The notes: generated by a model not told the origin, from the sequence alone. A stretch of 64,000 nt of DNA from JAUIAI01 sp041396685 (GCA_041396685.1 JAWKYD010000007.1:124001-188000), one strand, 5' to 3'. Positions 48,456 through 57,432 are shown, counted from the stretch's first letter. Numbers and translations: made by a program.

Positions 48456-51257
48456 TCAGGCCGAGGGCGCCGCTTCGGGCCGGGCACTTACCTGGACCGC
48501 GCAGAACTTGAACTCCGGAATCTTGCCGAACGGATCGATCGCCGGGTTGGTGAGCAGATTGGCCGCCGCCTCTGCATAGGCGAACGGAATGAACACATTG
48601 CCGGGCATCGTGCCGCGGTCGCTGCGGGCGCGCAGCCGGATGCTGCCGCGCCGGCTGCTGACCTGCAGCCAATCGCCGGCGCGCACGTGCAGGCGCGCGA
48701 GGTCGTCCGGGTGCAGCGTGGCCGTGGGCTCGGGTTCGGTGGCGTCGAGCACCGCCGCGCGCCGGGTCATGGCGCCGGTGTGCCAGTGCTCGAGCTGGCG
48801 GCCGGTGATCAGCACGAACGGATAGTCGGCATCGGGTAGTTCGTCGGCCGGCGCGAAGCGCGCCGGCACCAGGCGCGCCCGGCCGCTGCCGGTGGGAAAG
48901 CGGTCGTGGAACACGATCGGCTGGCCCGGGTCGGCGGCGTCGGTACACGGGTAGGTGATGCTGCCCTGCGCGTTCAGCCGTGCCCAGTCGATGCCGGCGA
49001 TCGAGGGCATCAGCTGGCGCATTTCGTCGAACACCGTGCCAGGGTCGTCGTAGTGCCAGTCCAGGCCGAGGGAGCGGGCCAGCGCATTGAGGATCCAGAG
49101 ATCCTGGCGCGCCTGGCCGGGCGGCGACACGGCCTGACGGCCGAGTTGCACCATGCGGTCGGTGTTCGTGAACGAGCCGGTCTTCTCGGCGAAGGCCGAA
49201 GCCGGCAGGATCACGTCGGCGAGCACCGCGGTCTCGGTCGGGAAGATGTCTTGCACGACCAGGTGATCGAGCGTGATCAGCGCCTGGCGGGCGTGGTTCA
49301 GATCGGGGTCGGACATCGCCGGGTTCTCGCCCATGATCAGCATCGCGCGGATGCGCCGGGCGAGCGCGGCATCGAGGATCTCGGTCACCGTGAGCCCCGG
49401 GCGGGCGTCGAGCCGCGTGCCCCAGTGCTGCTCGAACAGCGCGCGTGCCCGATCGTCGGAGACCGGTGCATAGTCGGGCAACACCATCGGGATCAGGCCG
49501 GCGTCCGATGCACCCTGGACGTTGTTCTGCCCGCGCAGCGGATGCAGGCCGGTGCCGGGGCGCCCGATCTGGCCGGTGAGCATCGCCATGGCGATCAGGC
49601 AGCGGACGTTGTCCGTGCCGTGCGTGTGCTGCGACACACCCATGCCCCAGAAAATGATCGACGCCCGGCTGGTGGCATAGCGACGCGCGACCGTGCGCAG
49701 CGTCTGCGCGTCGATGCCGCAGATCGGCGCCATCGCCTCGGGGGTGGTTTCGCGCACCGCGTCGATGACCGCCTGTGCCGCATCGGTGCGCGCACCGACG
49801 AAGCGTGTGTCGATCAGGCCCTCGCTGACGATCACGTTGAGCAATGCATTGAGCATCGCCACGTCGGTGCCCGGGCGGAAGGTCAGCACGTGCTCGGCGT
49901 GGCGGGCCAGGTCGGTGCGGCGCGGGTCGGCCACGATCAGGCAGGTGCCGTTGCGGGCGGCGTTCTTGATGAACGTGGCCGCCACCGGATGGTTACTGGT
50001 GGGGTTGGCGCCGATCACGATCGCGACCTCGGCGTGCGCGACGTCGCGGACCGGATTGGAGACGGCGCCAGAGCCCAGGCCCTCGAGCAGCGCGGCCACC
50101 GACGAGGCATGACAGAGCCGCGTGCAATGATCGACGTTGTTGCTGCCAAAGCCGGTGCGCACCAGCTTCTGGAACAGATAGGCCTCTTCGTTGCTGCCCT
50201 TGGCCGAGCCGAAACCGGCCAGCGCCTGCGTGCCGACACGATCGCGAACCTGCGCCAGACCGCCGCCGGCGCGTGCGATCGCTTCGTCCCAGCCCGCCTC
50301 GCGGAACTGGTCGCGCCAGTCGGCGGGCACGCGGCCGTCGAACAGGGTCTTGGGGGCGTCGTCGCGCCGGATCAGCGGCACGGTCAGGCGCTCCGGATGA
50401 CGCACGTAGTCGAAGCCGAAGCGACCCTTGACGCACAAACGCGACTCGTTCGCCGGTCCGTCGCGGCCCTCGACCGCGACGATGCGGTCGTCGCGCACGC
50501 GAAAGCGAAGCTGGCATCCGACGCCGCAATAGGGACACAGCGAATCGACCGAGCCGGTGTCCTGCAAATCGGCCACGCGTCCGCTGTCGGGGTCGCGCGG
50601 CATCAGCGCGCCGGTGGGGCAGGCCTGCACGCACTCGCCACAGGCCACGCAGCTGGATTCACCCATCGGGTCGTCGCAATCGAACACGATGCGCGCGGCA
50701 TCGCCACGCCAGGCGTAGCCGATGACGTCGTTGGCCTGTTCCTCGCGGCAGGCGCGCACACAGCGCGTGCACTGGATGCAGGCATCGAGGTTGACGACCA
50801 TTGCCGGGTGGGAGTCGTCGGCGGCGGGTTGCGCTCGCCGGCCATAGCGGGCCAGCACCGGCGCGCCCGTGGCCCGACCGAGTCTGTCTGCCCAGATGTC
50901 GAGCTCGGAGTCGGCACGGCGAGCGGTCTCGGGCATGTCCGATAGCAGCAGCTCGAGCACGCCGCGCTGCGCGGCGCGCGCACGCGCACTGTCGCTGCGC
51001 ACGACCATGCCCGCGACGGGCCGTCGGCAGCAGGAGGGCGCCAGCACGCGCTCGCCGTCGATCTCGACCACGCAGGCGCGACAGTTGCCGTCGGGCCGGT
51101 AGCCCGGCTTGTGGCAGAGGCGGGGAATGTCGACGCCGAGGCGGTCGGCGACCTCGATGAGCGTCTCGTGCGGGCCGGCGCTGACCGTGCGGCCGTTCAG
51201 CGAGAACGTGACCGCGGGTTCATGGACGGGCGACCCGGCATCGTGTGTCTCAGCCAT
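48456..51257 (-). CDS. fdsA: NAD-dependent formate dehydrogenase, molybdenum/tungsten catalytic subunit
   Basis: 933 residues, the length of FdsA. N-terminal [2Fe-2S] domain (residues about 20-95, CHKPGYRPDGNCRACVVEID), the NuoG-type His-Cys3 region, two [4Fe-4S] clusters (CIQCTRCVRAC and CVACGECVQACPTG), then the [4Fe-4S]-Mo domain CPYCGVGCQLRFRV and the bis-MGD catalytic domains. Mo-ligating Cys is in DHCTRLCHASSVAALL; it is cysteine, not selenocysteine. GRQLEHWHTGAMTRR near the C-terminus is conserved. It oxidises formate to CO2 and passes electrons to the fused FdsGB subunit, whose stop overlaps this ATG by 8 bp. No fdsC or fdsD follows. Confidence 0.94.
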   Translation of the reverse strand: MAETHDAGSPVHEPAVTFSLNGRTVSAGPHETLIEVADRLGVDIPRLCHKPGYRPDGNCRACVVEIDGERVLAPSCCRRPVAGMVVRSDSARARAAQRGVLELLLSDMPETARRADSELDIWADRLGRATGAPVLARYGRRAQPAADDSHPAMVVNLDACIQCTRCVRACREEQANDVIGYAWRGDAARIVFDCDDPMGESSCVACGECVQACPTGALMPRDPDSGRVADLQDTGSVDSLCPYCGVGCQLRFRVRDDRIVAVEGRDGPANESRLCVKGRFGFDYVRHPERLTVPLIRRDDAPKTLFDGRVPADWRDQFREAGWDEAIARAGGGLAQVRDRVGTQALAGFGSAKGSNEEAYLFQKLVRTGFGSNNVDHCTRLCHASSVAALLEGLGSGAVSNPVRDVAHAEVAIVIGANPTSNHPVAATFIKNAARNGTCLIVADPRRTDLARHAEHVLTFRPGTDVAMLNALLNVIVSEGLIDTRFVGARTDAAQAVIDAVRETTPEAMAPICGIDAQTLRTVARRYATSRASIIFWGMGVSQHTHGTDNVRCLIAMAMLTGQIGRPGTGLHPLRGQNNVQGASDAGLIPMVLPDYAPVSDDRARALFEQHWGTRLDARPGLTVTEILDAALARRIRAMLIMGENPAMSDPDLNHARQALITLDHLVVQDIFPTETAVLADVILPASAFAEKTGSFTNTDRMVQLGRQAVSPPGQARQDLWILNALARSLGLDWHYDDPGTVFDEMRQLMPSIAGIDWARLNAQGSITYPCTDAADPGQPIVFHDRFPTGSGRARLVPARFAPADELPDADYPFVLITGRQLEHWHTGAMTRRAAVLDATEPEPTATLHPDDLARLHVRAGDWLQVSSRRGSIRLRARSDRGTMPGNVFIPFAYAEAAANLLTNPAIDPFGKIPEFKFCAVQVSARPEAAPSA

Positions 51258-52986
51258 CGCCGACCTCGTGTCCGAAGTGCCGGATCACCGACAGGAAGGG
51301 GTTGGGTGCGGCCTGGCCGAGTCCGCAGATCGAGGCGTCGGCCATGACCTGGGCGAGATCCTGCAACGAGGCAGCGGGCCAGCGCGCCTCGTCCATCATC
51401 TCGACGGCCTTGGCGGTGCCCACCCGGCACGGGGTGCACTGGCCACAGCTCTCGTGACGAAAGAACCGCATCAGATTGGTGGCGGCCTCGCGCGCCTTGT
51501 CGGCCTGCGACAACACGATGACGGCGGCCGAGCCGATGAAACTGCCGTGCTTCTGCAGGGTGTCGAAGTCGAGCGGCTCGTCGGCGAGCGCGGCCGGCAG
51601 GATGCCACCCGAGGCACCGCCCGGCAGGAATCCGTACAGCGTGTGGCCCGCCGCCATCCCGCCGCAGTGCTCGGCGATCAGTTCATTCAGGCTGATGCCC
51701 GCCGGCGCCAGCTTTACGCCCGGCTCGGCCACGCGCCCGGACACCGAGAACCGGCGCAGGCCCTTGCGTGCACGCCGGCCGTGGGCGGCGAAGCTCTGCT
51801 CGTCGCCGGCGAGGATCGCCGGCACCCAGTGCAGGGTCTCGACGTTGTGTGCGAGCGTGGGATGACCGAACAGACCGGTCTCGGCGATGTAGGGCGGGCG
51901 CAGGCGCGGCATGCCGCGTCTGCCCTCGAGCGATTCGAGCAGGCCGCTTTCCTCGCCGCAGATGTAGGCGCCGGCGCCACGGCGAAGATGCAACTCGGGC
52001 ATCGGCCAACGCGCGGTATCGAACGGCGGCGCGGCGCGCAGTGCGGTGAGCGCGCGCTCGAGCCAGCCGCGAAGCCCCGCGTATTCGTCGCGCAGGTAGA
52101 TGTAGCAGGCCGTGCATTCGACCGCCCAGGCAGCGATCAGCATGCCGGCCAGAAACGGATGCGGATCGTTTTCGAGCAGGTGGCGGTCTTTGAAGGTACC
52201 CGGCTCGCCCTCGTCGGCATTGACCACCAGCATGCGCGGCGCAGCTTGACCCGCGACGATGCGCCACTTGCGGCCGGCCGGGAAGCCGGCGCCGCCCATG
52301 CCGCGCAGACCGGCCTGCTCGAGCCGCGCGAACAGAGACTCGCGATCGGTGCTGCCCGCGACCAGGTCGGCGAGGACGCGGTAGGCCGGATGGTCAGCCA
52401 CCTGGCCCGGAAAGGGCGTGTCTGGCACGGGGCATTCGTGACGGCCACCGGCGAGCGCCTCGTCGACGGCCTCGGCGGTGGCCGGCCCGATGGGAAAGCG
52501 CTGCACCACGGCGACCGGTGCCTGTTCGCAGCGGCCGACGCAGGGCACCGGCTGAATCCGTACGCGTTGGCCATGACGCGCGCGCAACAGGCTCGTCAGC
52601 GCGCCGGCGCCGGCCATGTCGCAAGACAGCGACTCGCACACCCGCACGGTGACCGGCGGCGGTGCCGGTTGATCATCGGCGAGGACGTCGAAGTGGTGAT
52701 AGAAGGTGGCGACCTCGAAGACTTCGGTCTGGGCGAGCCGGAACTCGGACGCGAGCGCCGCCAGGGAGCCCGCGCGCAGATGGCCGTCGTGATCCTGCAG
52801 GCGGTGCAGGGCCTCGATCAGCAGGTCGCGGCGGCGCGGCATGTCGCCCAGCAACGTGCGTACATGCGCGAGTTCGTCGGAACCGGCTTGTCGTCCCTTG
52901 GCGAAGCCGATCGGCCGTCTTCCTTTTTGCCGCACCTGTCGTCCTTGCAGTGGAATTCCGTGCCGCTCCGCCGGCGCGGCAGGCAC
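51250..52986 (-). CDS. fdsGB: Formate dehydrogenase fused gamma-beta subunit (NuoE-NuoF fusion)
   Basis: Up to 578 residues. Residues about 40-190 form the NuoE-like [2Fe-2S] domain (VCESLSCDM and PCVGRCEQAP hold the four Cys), then a linker and the NuoF-like domain: FMN/NADH-binding RGMGGAGFPAGRKW and NADEGEPGTFKDRHL, and the [4Fe-4S] ligands in ESCGQCTPCRVGT. In Cupriavidus-type enzymes FdsG and FdsB are separate polypeptides; here they are joined. The fusion transfers electrons from FdsA to NAD+. The start is uncertain: GTG 52986 (given), GTG 52935 and ATG 52842 are all possible; similarity begins near residue 40. A TATGAT -10-like element 24 bp upstream of GTG 52986 fits the long form. 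Confidence 0.9.
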   Translation of the reverse strand: MPAAPAERHGIPLQGRQVRQKGRRPIGFAKGRQAGSDELAHVRTLLGDMPRRRDLLIEALHRLQDHDGHLRAGSLAALASEFRLAQTEVFEVATFYHHFDVLADDQPAPPPVTVRVCESLSCDMAGAGALTSLLRARHGQRVRIQPVPCVGRCEQAPVAVVQRFPIGPATAEAVDEALAGGRHECPVPDTPFPGQVADHPAYRVLADLVAGSTDRESLFARLEQAGLRGMGGAGFPAGRKWRIVAGQAAPRMLVVNADEGEPGTFKDRHLLENDPHPFLAGMLIAAWAVECTACYIYLRDEYAGLRGWLERALTALRAAPPFDTARWPMPELHLRRGAGAYICGEESGLLESLEGRRGMPRLRPPYIAETGLFGHPTLAHNVETLHWVPAILAGDEQSFAAHGRRARKGLRRFSVSGRVAEPGVKLAPAGISLNELIAEHCGGMAAGHTLYGFLPGGASGGILPAALADEPLDFDTLQKHGSFIGSAAVIVLSQADKAREAATNLMRFFRHESCGQCTPCRVGTAKAVEMMDEARWPAASLQDLAQVMADASICGLGQAAPNPFLSVIRHFGHEVGDG

Positions 52987-53009
52987 CGGCAGGGCACCTG
53001 CCTGCCGGT

Positions 53010-53015
53010 ATCATA
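53010..53015 (-). promoter_or_regulatory. Candidate -10 for the fdsGB-fdsA operon
   Basis: Minus-strand TATGAT, five of six consensus bases, in the 104-bp divergent region between fdsGB and folB. No convincing -35 is seen at 16-18 bp. If used, transcription would begin about 17 bases before GTG 52986. Confidence 0.4.
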
Positions 53016-53090
53016 ACGAGCGTAAGACGGGCATGTGCTATGCCGGTCGTTTCCTAGTCGGAGCAATCGCCCGGCGTATCGGCGCAGCGC

Positions 53091-53444
53091 ATGGCCAGCA
53101 TCTTCATCGAACAACTCGAGGTCGAGACCATCATCGGCGTGCCCGACGAGGAGCGCCTGAACGCTCAGGTCGTGGTGCTCGACATCGACATGCAACTGCC
53201 GAACGAACGTTCGCTGCAGACCGACGCCATCGGCGACACCATCGACTACGCCAAGGTCGTCGCACTGGTGCAGTACGAACTGCACTCGCAGCGTTTCAGG
53301 CTGCTCGAGCGCCTGGCCGATCATCTCTGCCACCGGATCAGCGAGGTGTTCGGTGCTCCCTCGATACGCATCAAGATCGCCAAACCCGGTGTGGTCGCGG
53401 GCGCTCGCAGGGTGGGCGTTCTGGTCGAATACCGCCGGCCCTGA
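53091..53444 (+). CDS. folB: Dihydroneopterin aldolase
   Basis: 117 residues, full length. It converts dihydroneopterin to 6-hydroxymethyl-dihydropterin in folate synthesis. Visible: IFIEQLEVETIIGVPDEERLNAQ, broken as EQLEVETIIGVPDEER with catalytic Glu, IDYAKVVALVQYELHSQRFRLLER and the catalytic Lys in IRIKIAKPGVVAGARRVGV. Divergent from fds and 73 bp before the convergent metallopeptidase. The pterin dehydratase at 54.6 kb is in the same neighbourhood but on the other strand. Confidence 0.93.
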   Translation: MASIFIEQLEVETIIGVPDEERLNAQVVVLDIDMQLPNERSLQTDAIGDTIDYAKVVALVQYELHSQRFRLLERLADHLCHRISEVFGAPSIRIKIAKPGVVAGARRVGVLVEYRRP

Positions 53445-53516
53445 CCAGCGGCACGCGGCGCCCTGGGGCTTGCCGGGCGCTCGAGTCATGAGCTCACCGG
53501 ATGCTGCCCCGGCGCG

Positions 53517-54551
53517 TCATCGGAAGTTTCGCGGATCGGGCGCTTCGGGCAGGCCAGCCGCCCGGATCAGCGCGGCGATCCAGCAGATCTTGCCGACCAC
53601 CGTCGGCGACAGCGCGAACGGATAGGGGTCGGGCTGGCCGATGCCGCGTGCCAGCGCGTTGAGCACGATGGACAGGCGTTGCCAGTTCGAGAGCTGCTTT
53701 TCCATGTCGTCCAGCATCGAGCAGGCATCCTGCTCGGCCATGGCCACGCCGGCGGCCGACATCGAATAGGCGCCGGCGGTTTCGAGCGCATCGGTGATGT
53801 GCAACAGATGCGCCCACGATTCCGCGAAGTCTTCCCAGGGGTGAGAAGACGCGTAGGCGGTGACGTGGGATTGCGGCCAGTTCGGTGGTGGTCCCTGCGC
53901 ATAGTGGCGCTCGATCGAGGCCGCGTAATCCGCCTCGGGATCGCCGAAGGTGGCGCGGAACGATTCGACTTCGTTGCCGCGCTCGACCAGCAGCGCGTAG
54001 TAGTAATGGCCGACCTCGTGGCGCAGATGGCCCAGCACGGTGCGGTACTTCTCGTCCAATGCCTGTTTGCGGCGGTGCAGTTCCTCGTCGTCTGCTTCCA
54101 GTGCATCGACAGTGATCGTGCCGTTTGCGTGCCCCGTGATCACCGGCTCCTGGCCCTCGATGGGCACCAGGAAGCGAAAGCGCAGGGGCAGCGAGCCGTC
54201 CTGCTCGCCGACCGGCAGGCCGAAGGTGCGCAATTGGGTCAGCAGCCGGCGCTTGGCGTCTTCGAGCCGGCTCAGGCGCAGGCGGTTGACGTCCAGACGA
54301 AGATCGGGGGCGATCTCGGTGAAGCCGCACGACCAGCAGAACGAACCGGGCGGGTCGCCGTCGGCGATCAGCGCGTTGCAGGGATTCGGTTGCGTGACGT
54401 TGGCGCAGCGCCGATGGGTGGCCGCCTCCGGTTCGAGCACCCGCAGCGCGAGCGTCGTCCAATCCCAGCCGATGTCGGCCCCGCAGCTCAGGCACCGCGT
54501 GTTCTCGAAAAACAGCTCGCTGCCACATTGGCCGCAATTGAAACGCTTCAA
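53517..54551 (-). CDS. Putative zinc-binding metallopeptidase with N-terminal zinc ribbon
   Basis: 344 residues from a TTG start at 54551 (MKRFNCGQCGSELFFENTRC), supported by GGAG nine bases upstream and by the N-terminal zinc ribbon beginning two residues later; the longer frame to 54893 overlaps the pterin dehydratase. Two CxxC zinc pairs (CGQCG, CLSCG) are followed by a second ribbon-like region (CANVTQPNPCNA and CWSCG). The catalytic motif is RHEVGHYYYALL (HExxH) with a later DFAESWAHLLH. It matches the family of putative zinc-binding metallopeptidases in actinobacteria and proteobacteria; the substrate is unknown. Confidence 0.82.
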   Translation of the reverse strand: MKRFNCGQCGSELFFENTRCLSCGADIGWDWTTLALRVLEPEAATHRRCANVTQPNPCNALIADGDPPGSFCWSCGFTEIAPDLRLDVNRLRLSRLEDAKRRLLTQLRTFGLPVGEQDGSLPLRFRFLVPIEGQEPVITGHANGTITVDALEADDEELHRRKQALDEKYRTVLGHLRHEVGHYYYALLVERGNEVESFRATFGDPEADYAASIERHYAQGPPPNWPQSHVTAYASSHPWEDFAESWAHLLHITDALETAGAYSMSAAGVAMAEQDACSMLDDMEKQLSNWQRLSIVLNALARGIGQPDPYPFALSPTVVGKICWIAALIRAAGLPEAPDPRNFR

Positions 54552-54592
54552 GGCGTGTGCTCCGTGCGCCCTCGCGGGAATCGAAAGGCTCG

Positions 54593-54958
54593 TCAGCTGG
54601 GCAGACGAAGTGACGGCTCGCCGGCCGGCAGCCCCGACAGCGCACTCGCGCCCGGTTCGGGGCGCCAGAGGACCAGCGCCTCGATGCGCCGGGCGAGTTC
54701 GAGATCGCGCCCGGTGATGCCACCGACATCGTGGCTCTGCACGCGCACGACGACCGCCGGGAACGTGACGATCAGATCCGGGTGGTGCCAGGCCTGCTCG
54801 GCGAGCAGGCCGATCGCATTCGCGACCATCAGCGAGGTCCGCCAGCCACCGGTCTCGAAGCGTCGTTCCAGATGAGTATCGCGCAACGACCATTGCGCCA
54901 GCTCGCCGGACAGCGCCGCGCGGATCTGCGTCTCGTCGAGCACCTGCTTGTCATGCAT
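54593..54958 (-). CDS. phhB: Pterin-4a-carbinolamine dehydratase
   Basis: 121 residues from ATG 54958 (GTG 54964 is also possible). The active-site pattern is complete: EQAWHHPDL, then Phe, then VQSHDVGGITGRDLELA, meeting the [EDKH]-x3-H-[HN]-[PCS]-x5-[YWF]-x9-[HW]-x8-D rule for a functional dehydratase. The enzyme recycles pterin cofactor after aromatic amino acid hydroxylation, and some relatives serve molybdopterin metabolism. No phenylalanine hydroxylase is in the window, but a Mo-dependent formate dehydrogenase and FolB are 2-4 kb away. The C-terminal 25 residues beyond the domain are low-complexity. Confidence 0.85.
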   Translation of the reverse strand: MHDKQVLDETQIRAALSGELAQWSLRDTHLERRFETGGWRTSLMVANAIGLLAEQAWHHPDLIVTFPAVVVRVQSHDVGGITGRDLELARRIEALVLWRPEPGASALSGLPAGEPSLRLPS

Positions 54959-54997
54959 GTTCACGGCTTCTTGTCCGTTGTTACGTCAATGTCGATA

Positions 54998-55024
54998 TTG
55001 TCGGCGCAAGCCGTGTTGTATAGT
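54998..55024 (+). promoter_or_regulatory. Candidate promoter for the EAL-domain gene
   Basis: TTGTCG at 54998-55003 and TATAGT at 55019-55024, a 15-base spacer, in the divergent region between phhB and the EAL gene. Five of six bases match the -10 and four of six the -35; spacing is short. The transcript would have a leader of about 100 bases. Confidence 0.4.
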
Positions 55025-55130
55025 CGGACGTTGGCACGGCGTCATGGGAATTGCGCGTGCCTTCCGAGAGAGCCCTGGCCAGCCTGGAACGGAGGCAGTC
55101 TCTCTTTTTGTGCTTGCCCTGGAGCGCGAG

Positions 55131-56804
55131 ATGTTGGTGACAACTGAAACGCCCGGCGCGTCGTTGGGCTGCGATCCGGCCGTCGCCGCGGCTCCCTGGC
55201 CTTTGTTGCGACTCGGCGCCGACGGTCGGTGTCTGGGTGTCGGCGAACTTTGGGGTGCACTGACCGGGCTGGCCACCGACGGCGACTGCTGGGCGGCGAT
55301 CCACGTACTCGATCGCCAGCGCCTTCGCGACGAAATCGCTGCCGCCATCGACGGCGCCACACCATTGCGCACCGAGGTACGGGTGCGCCGCGCCGACAGC
55401 GTCTATCGCCCGATGACAGTCGAGGTTGCCGCGGTCGGCGACGAGTGGTGGCTGACCAGCGTCGACCCCCTGACCATCTCCGGCGCGAGCGACACCAACG
55501 AGACGCAGGCCGACGAGACACAGGCCGACGATGCCGGCGACGCCGATGGTCCGGCGCACGCCGGCGGTCTGCCGGCCGCGATCGCGGCATTCTTCCAGCG
55601 TGTGGCGCGCCAGCGCGCGCTCGATCTTCGTCACGGCCGGGTCAGCGCCTTCGTCGACATCGGCCCGATCGACTGGGCGTCGCTGGGCACGGACAAGGGC
55701 CAGGGCCTGGTGCGCCGTCTGGCCAGCCTGCTTCGGCGCAGCGACCTGATCGTCGCGCCCAATGACGGGCCAACCGTGGTCTTGATCACCGATCTGGGTG
55801 CGGACATGGATGACGGCGCGGCCAACGCCGGCGAGATCGCCCGCAAGATCGTGCACTGGCTGCGGCCCCGCCTGCCGGGCCATGGCAGCCTGGCAGCATC
55901 GGTCACCATGATCGGCGAACGCACCGACTGGCCGGTTCTCCTGGAAGAGGCCGAGCAGTTTCGTCGTCATGCCCAACAGGCGGGCATGGACGTGATCTTC
56001 GTCGAGGCCGCCCTGCAGCGTGCGGCCTCGGAGCGCGCGCGCCTGGTCGACGATCTGCGCGCCGCCATCGATGCCGGCTCTTTCGTGCTGCAGTATCAGC
56101 CCATGCTCGGGCGTGAACGTCGCCTGGCCGGTCTGGAGGCCTTGTTGCGCTGGCATCGGCGCGATGCCGGCGGGCTGCACTTTCCCGGCCAGTTCCTGGC
56201 CGAAGCCGAGCGGGCCGGCCTGATGCAACGGCTTGGTCGCTGGGTGCTCGAGACCGCCTGCATGCGTCACGGCGATTGGCAGCAGCGTCTGGGGCGCGAG
56301 CTTCCCCTGGCCATCAACATCAGTGCCACCGAGTTCGCTTCGCACGGCTTCGCCGATCACGCCTGCGAGGTTCTCGCCCGCAGCGGGCTCGCTTCGGGCG
56401 CGATCGTGCTCGAACTGCCGGCCCAGGTCCTGTCGTCGCCCGATCAGCGTTCGCTGAGTGTCCTCGGGCGTCTTCGCTCGGCCGGTTTCGGCATCGTGTT
56501 CGATGGCTACGGCGAGCGCGGCGTCGATCTGATGACCCTGCGCGAATTGCCGGTCGATGCGATCAAGGTCGATTCGCGCAATCTTCTCGATCACTTCGGG
56601 CCCAAGGTCGGCCGTGCGGTGACCGACGCGGTGGTCGGTGTCGCGCACTGCCTCGGGCTCGAGGTGCAGGCCAAGGCGATCGAAACCCGCGAGCAGTTCG
56701 ATCTGTTCAACGAGAGCGGTTGCGACGCGTTCCAGGGGCGCTTGCTCGGTGACCCCTCGGCAAGTCCGCGCGCGCTGTCGCAGGCCGGTTTGTCGGTCGC
56801 CTGA
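55131..56804 (+). CDS. Degenerate EAL-domain protein (c-di-GMP-type signalling)
   Basis: 557 residues from ATG 55131 with GGAG six bases upstream; earlier in-frame starts (54948) add no conserved sequence. Residues about 15-110 look PAS-like, 140-300 are a GGDEF-like fold without the GGDEF signature (SLLRRSDLIVAPNDGPTVVL), and 315-540 are EAL. In the EAL part EALLRW, LAINISATEF, LELPAQ, DAIKVD and FQGRLL keep the standard Glu, Asn, Glu, Lys and Gln, but the metal pair DD is reduced to Asp-Gly (FDGYGERG, about 56498) and the catalytic Glu of the AEGVE loop is Lys (QAKAIET, about 56670). I expect no phosphodiesterase activity; it may bind c-di-GMP or another partner. Confidence 0.85.
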   Translation: MLVTTETPGASLGCDPAVAAAPWPLLRLGADGRCLGVGELWGALTGLATDGDCWAAIHVLDRQRLRDEIAAAIDGATPLRTEVRVRRADSVYRPMTVEVAAVGDEWWLTSVDPLTISGASDTNETQADETQADDAGDADGPAHAGGLPAAIAAFFQRVARQRALDLRHGRVSAFVDIGPIDWASLGTDKGQGLVRRLASLLRRSDLIVAPNDGPTVVLITDLGADMDDGAANAGEIARKIVHWLRPRLPGHGSLAASVTMIGERTDWPVLLEEAEQFRRHAQQAGMDVIFVEAALQRAASERARLVDDLRAAIDAGSFVLQYQPMLGRERRLAGLEALLRWHRRDAGGLHFPGQFLAEAERAGLMQRLGRWVLETACMRHGDWQQRLGRELPLAINISATEFASHGFADHACEVLARSGLASGAIVLELPAQVLSSPDQRSLSVLGRLRSAGFGIVFDGYGERGVDLMTLRELPVDAIKVDSRNLLDHFGPKVGRAVTDAVVGVAHCLGLEVQAKAIETREQFDLFNESGCDAFQGRLLGDPSASPRALSQAGLSVA

Positions 56805-56824
56805 GCAAGGGGCCGCGGTCCGTC

Positions 56825-57385
56825 ATGCCGTTGCCGGCCAGCGCACCGTCGCACGATGTCGCCCTGCAGGCGACCCGCAACTGGGTCGAGCGGGCCATCA
56901 TCGGGCTGGGCCTGTGCCCATTCGCCGCACCCGCGAATCTGGCCGGCCGCCTGCGTATCGTGGTGTCTCCGGACAGCGCGCCGCAGGCCTGGCTGGAATT
57001 CGTGGCCATCCAGGCGCAGGAACTGGCCGTTGCCGATCCGGCAGCCCTCGAAACCGTGCTCGCGGTGCTGCCCGACCCCGCCATGGCGTTCGAGGAATTC
57101 AACGATCTGCTGGATCCCGTCGAGGACCTGTTCGACACGATGGGCCTGTCGGATCGGTTGCAGACGGCGTTGTTCCATCCCCGCTTCCGGTTCGCGGGCA
57201 CGGACGAGCACGATGTGCAGAACAACGTGCACCGATCGCCCCTGCCCACGCTGCATCTGTTGCGCCGGGAGAGCCTCGATTCGGTTGCTCCCGAGCGCGT
57301 CGCGGAGATCATCGAACGCAACGAGCGGCGTCTTGGCGCCCTGGGCGATGCGGGTTGGCGCGCCCTCTTGGACCGTGGCGATTGA
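56825..57385 (+). CDS. DUF1415 protein
   Basis: 186 residues; ATG 56825 is 20 bp after the EAL gene. The DUF1415 start pattern is plain: ATRNWVERAIIGLGLCPFAA, followed by a later acidic stretch MAFEEFNDLLDPVEDLFD and HPRFRFAGTDEHDVQNNVHR. DUF1415 proteins are small cytoplasmic proteins common in beta- and gammaproteobacteria, without an assigned function. The conserved Cys in LCPF may be functional. Probably co-transcribed with the flanking genes. Confidence 0.85.
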   Translation: MPLPASAPSHDVALQATRNWVERAIIGLGLCPFAAPANLAGRLRIVVSPDSAPQAWLEFVAIQAQELAVADPAALETVLAVLPDPAMAFEEFNDLLDPVEDLFDTMGLSDRLQTALFHPRFRFAGTDEHDVQNNVHRSPLPTLHLLRRESLDSVAPERVAEIIERNERRLGALGDAGWRALLDRGD

Positions 57386-57432
57386 CCAATGAAACCGCGA
57401 CTTGGCCGTCCTCTTCAGGCAGCAGGAGCGGC

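Noticed and set aside
48906..50945. 679-codon plus-strand frame
   Set aside because: Complement of fdsA, whose metal-cluster and Mo-domain motifs are unmistakable.
48456..51257. Selenocysteine-containing formate dehydrogenase
   Set aside because: There is no in-frame TGA; the Mo-ligand position is Cys (TRLCHASSV). The selenate-like importer nearby therefore has no visible link to this enzyme.
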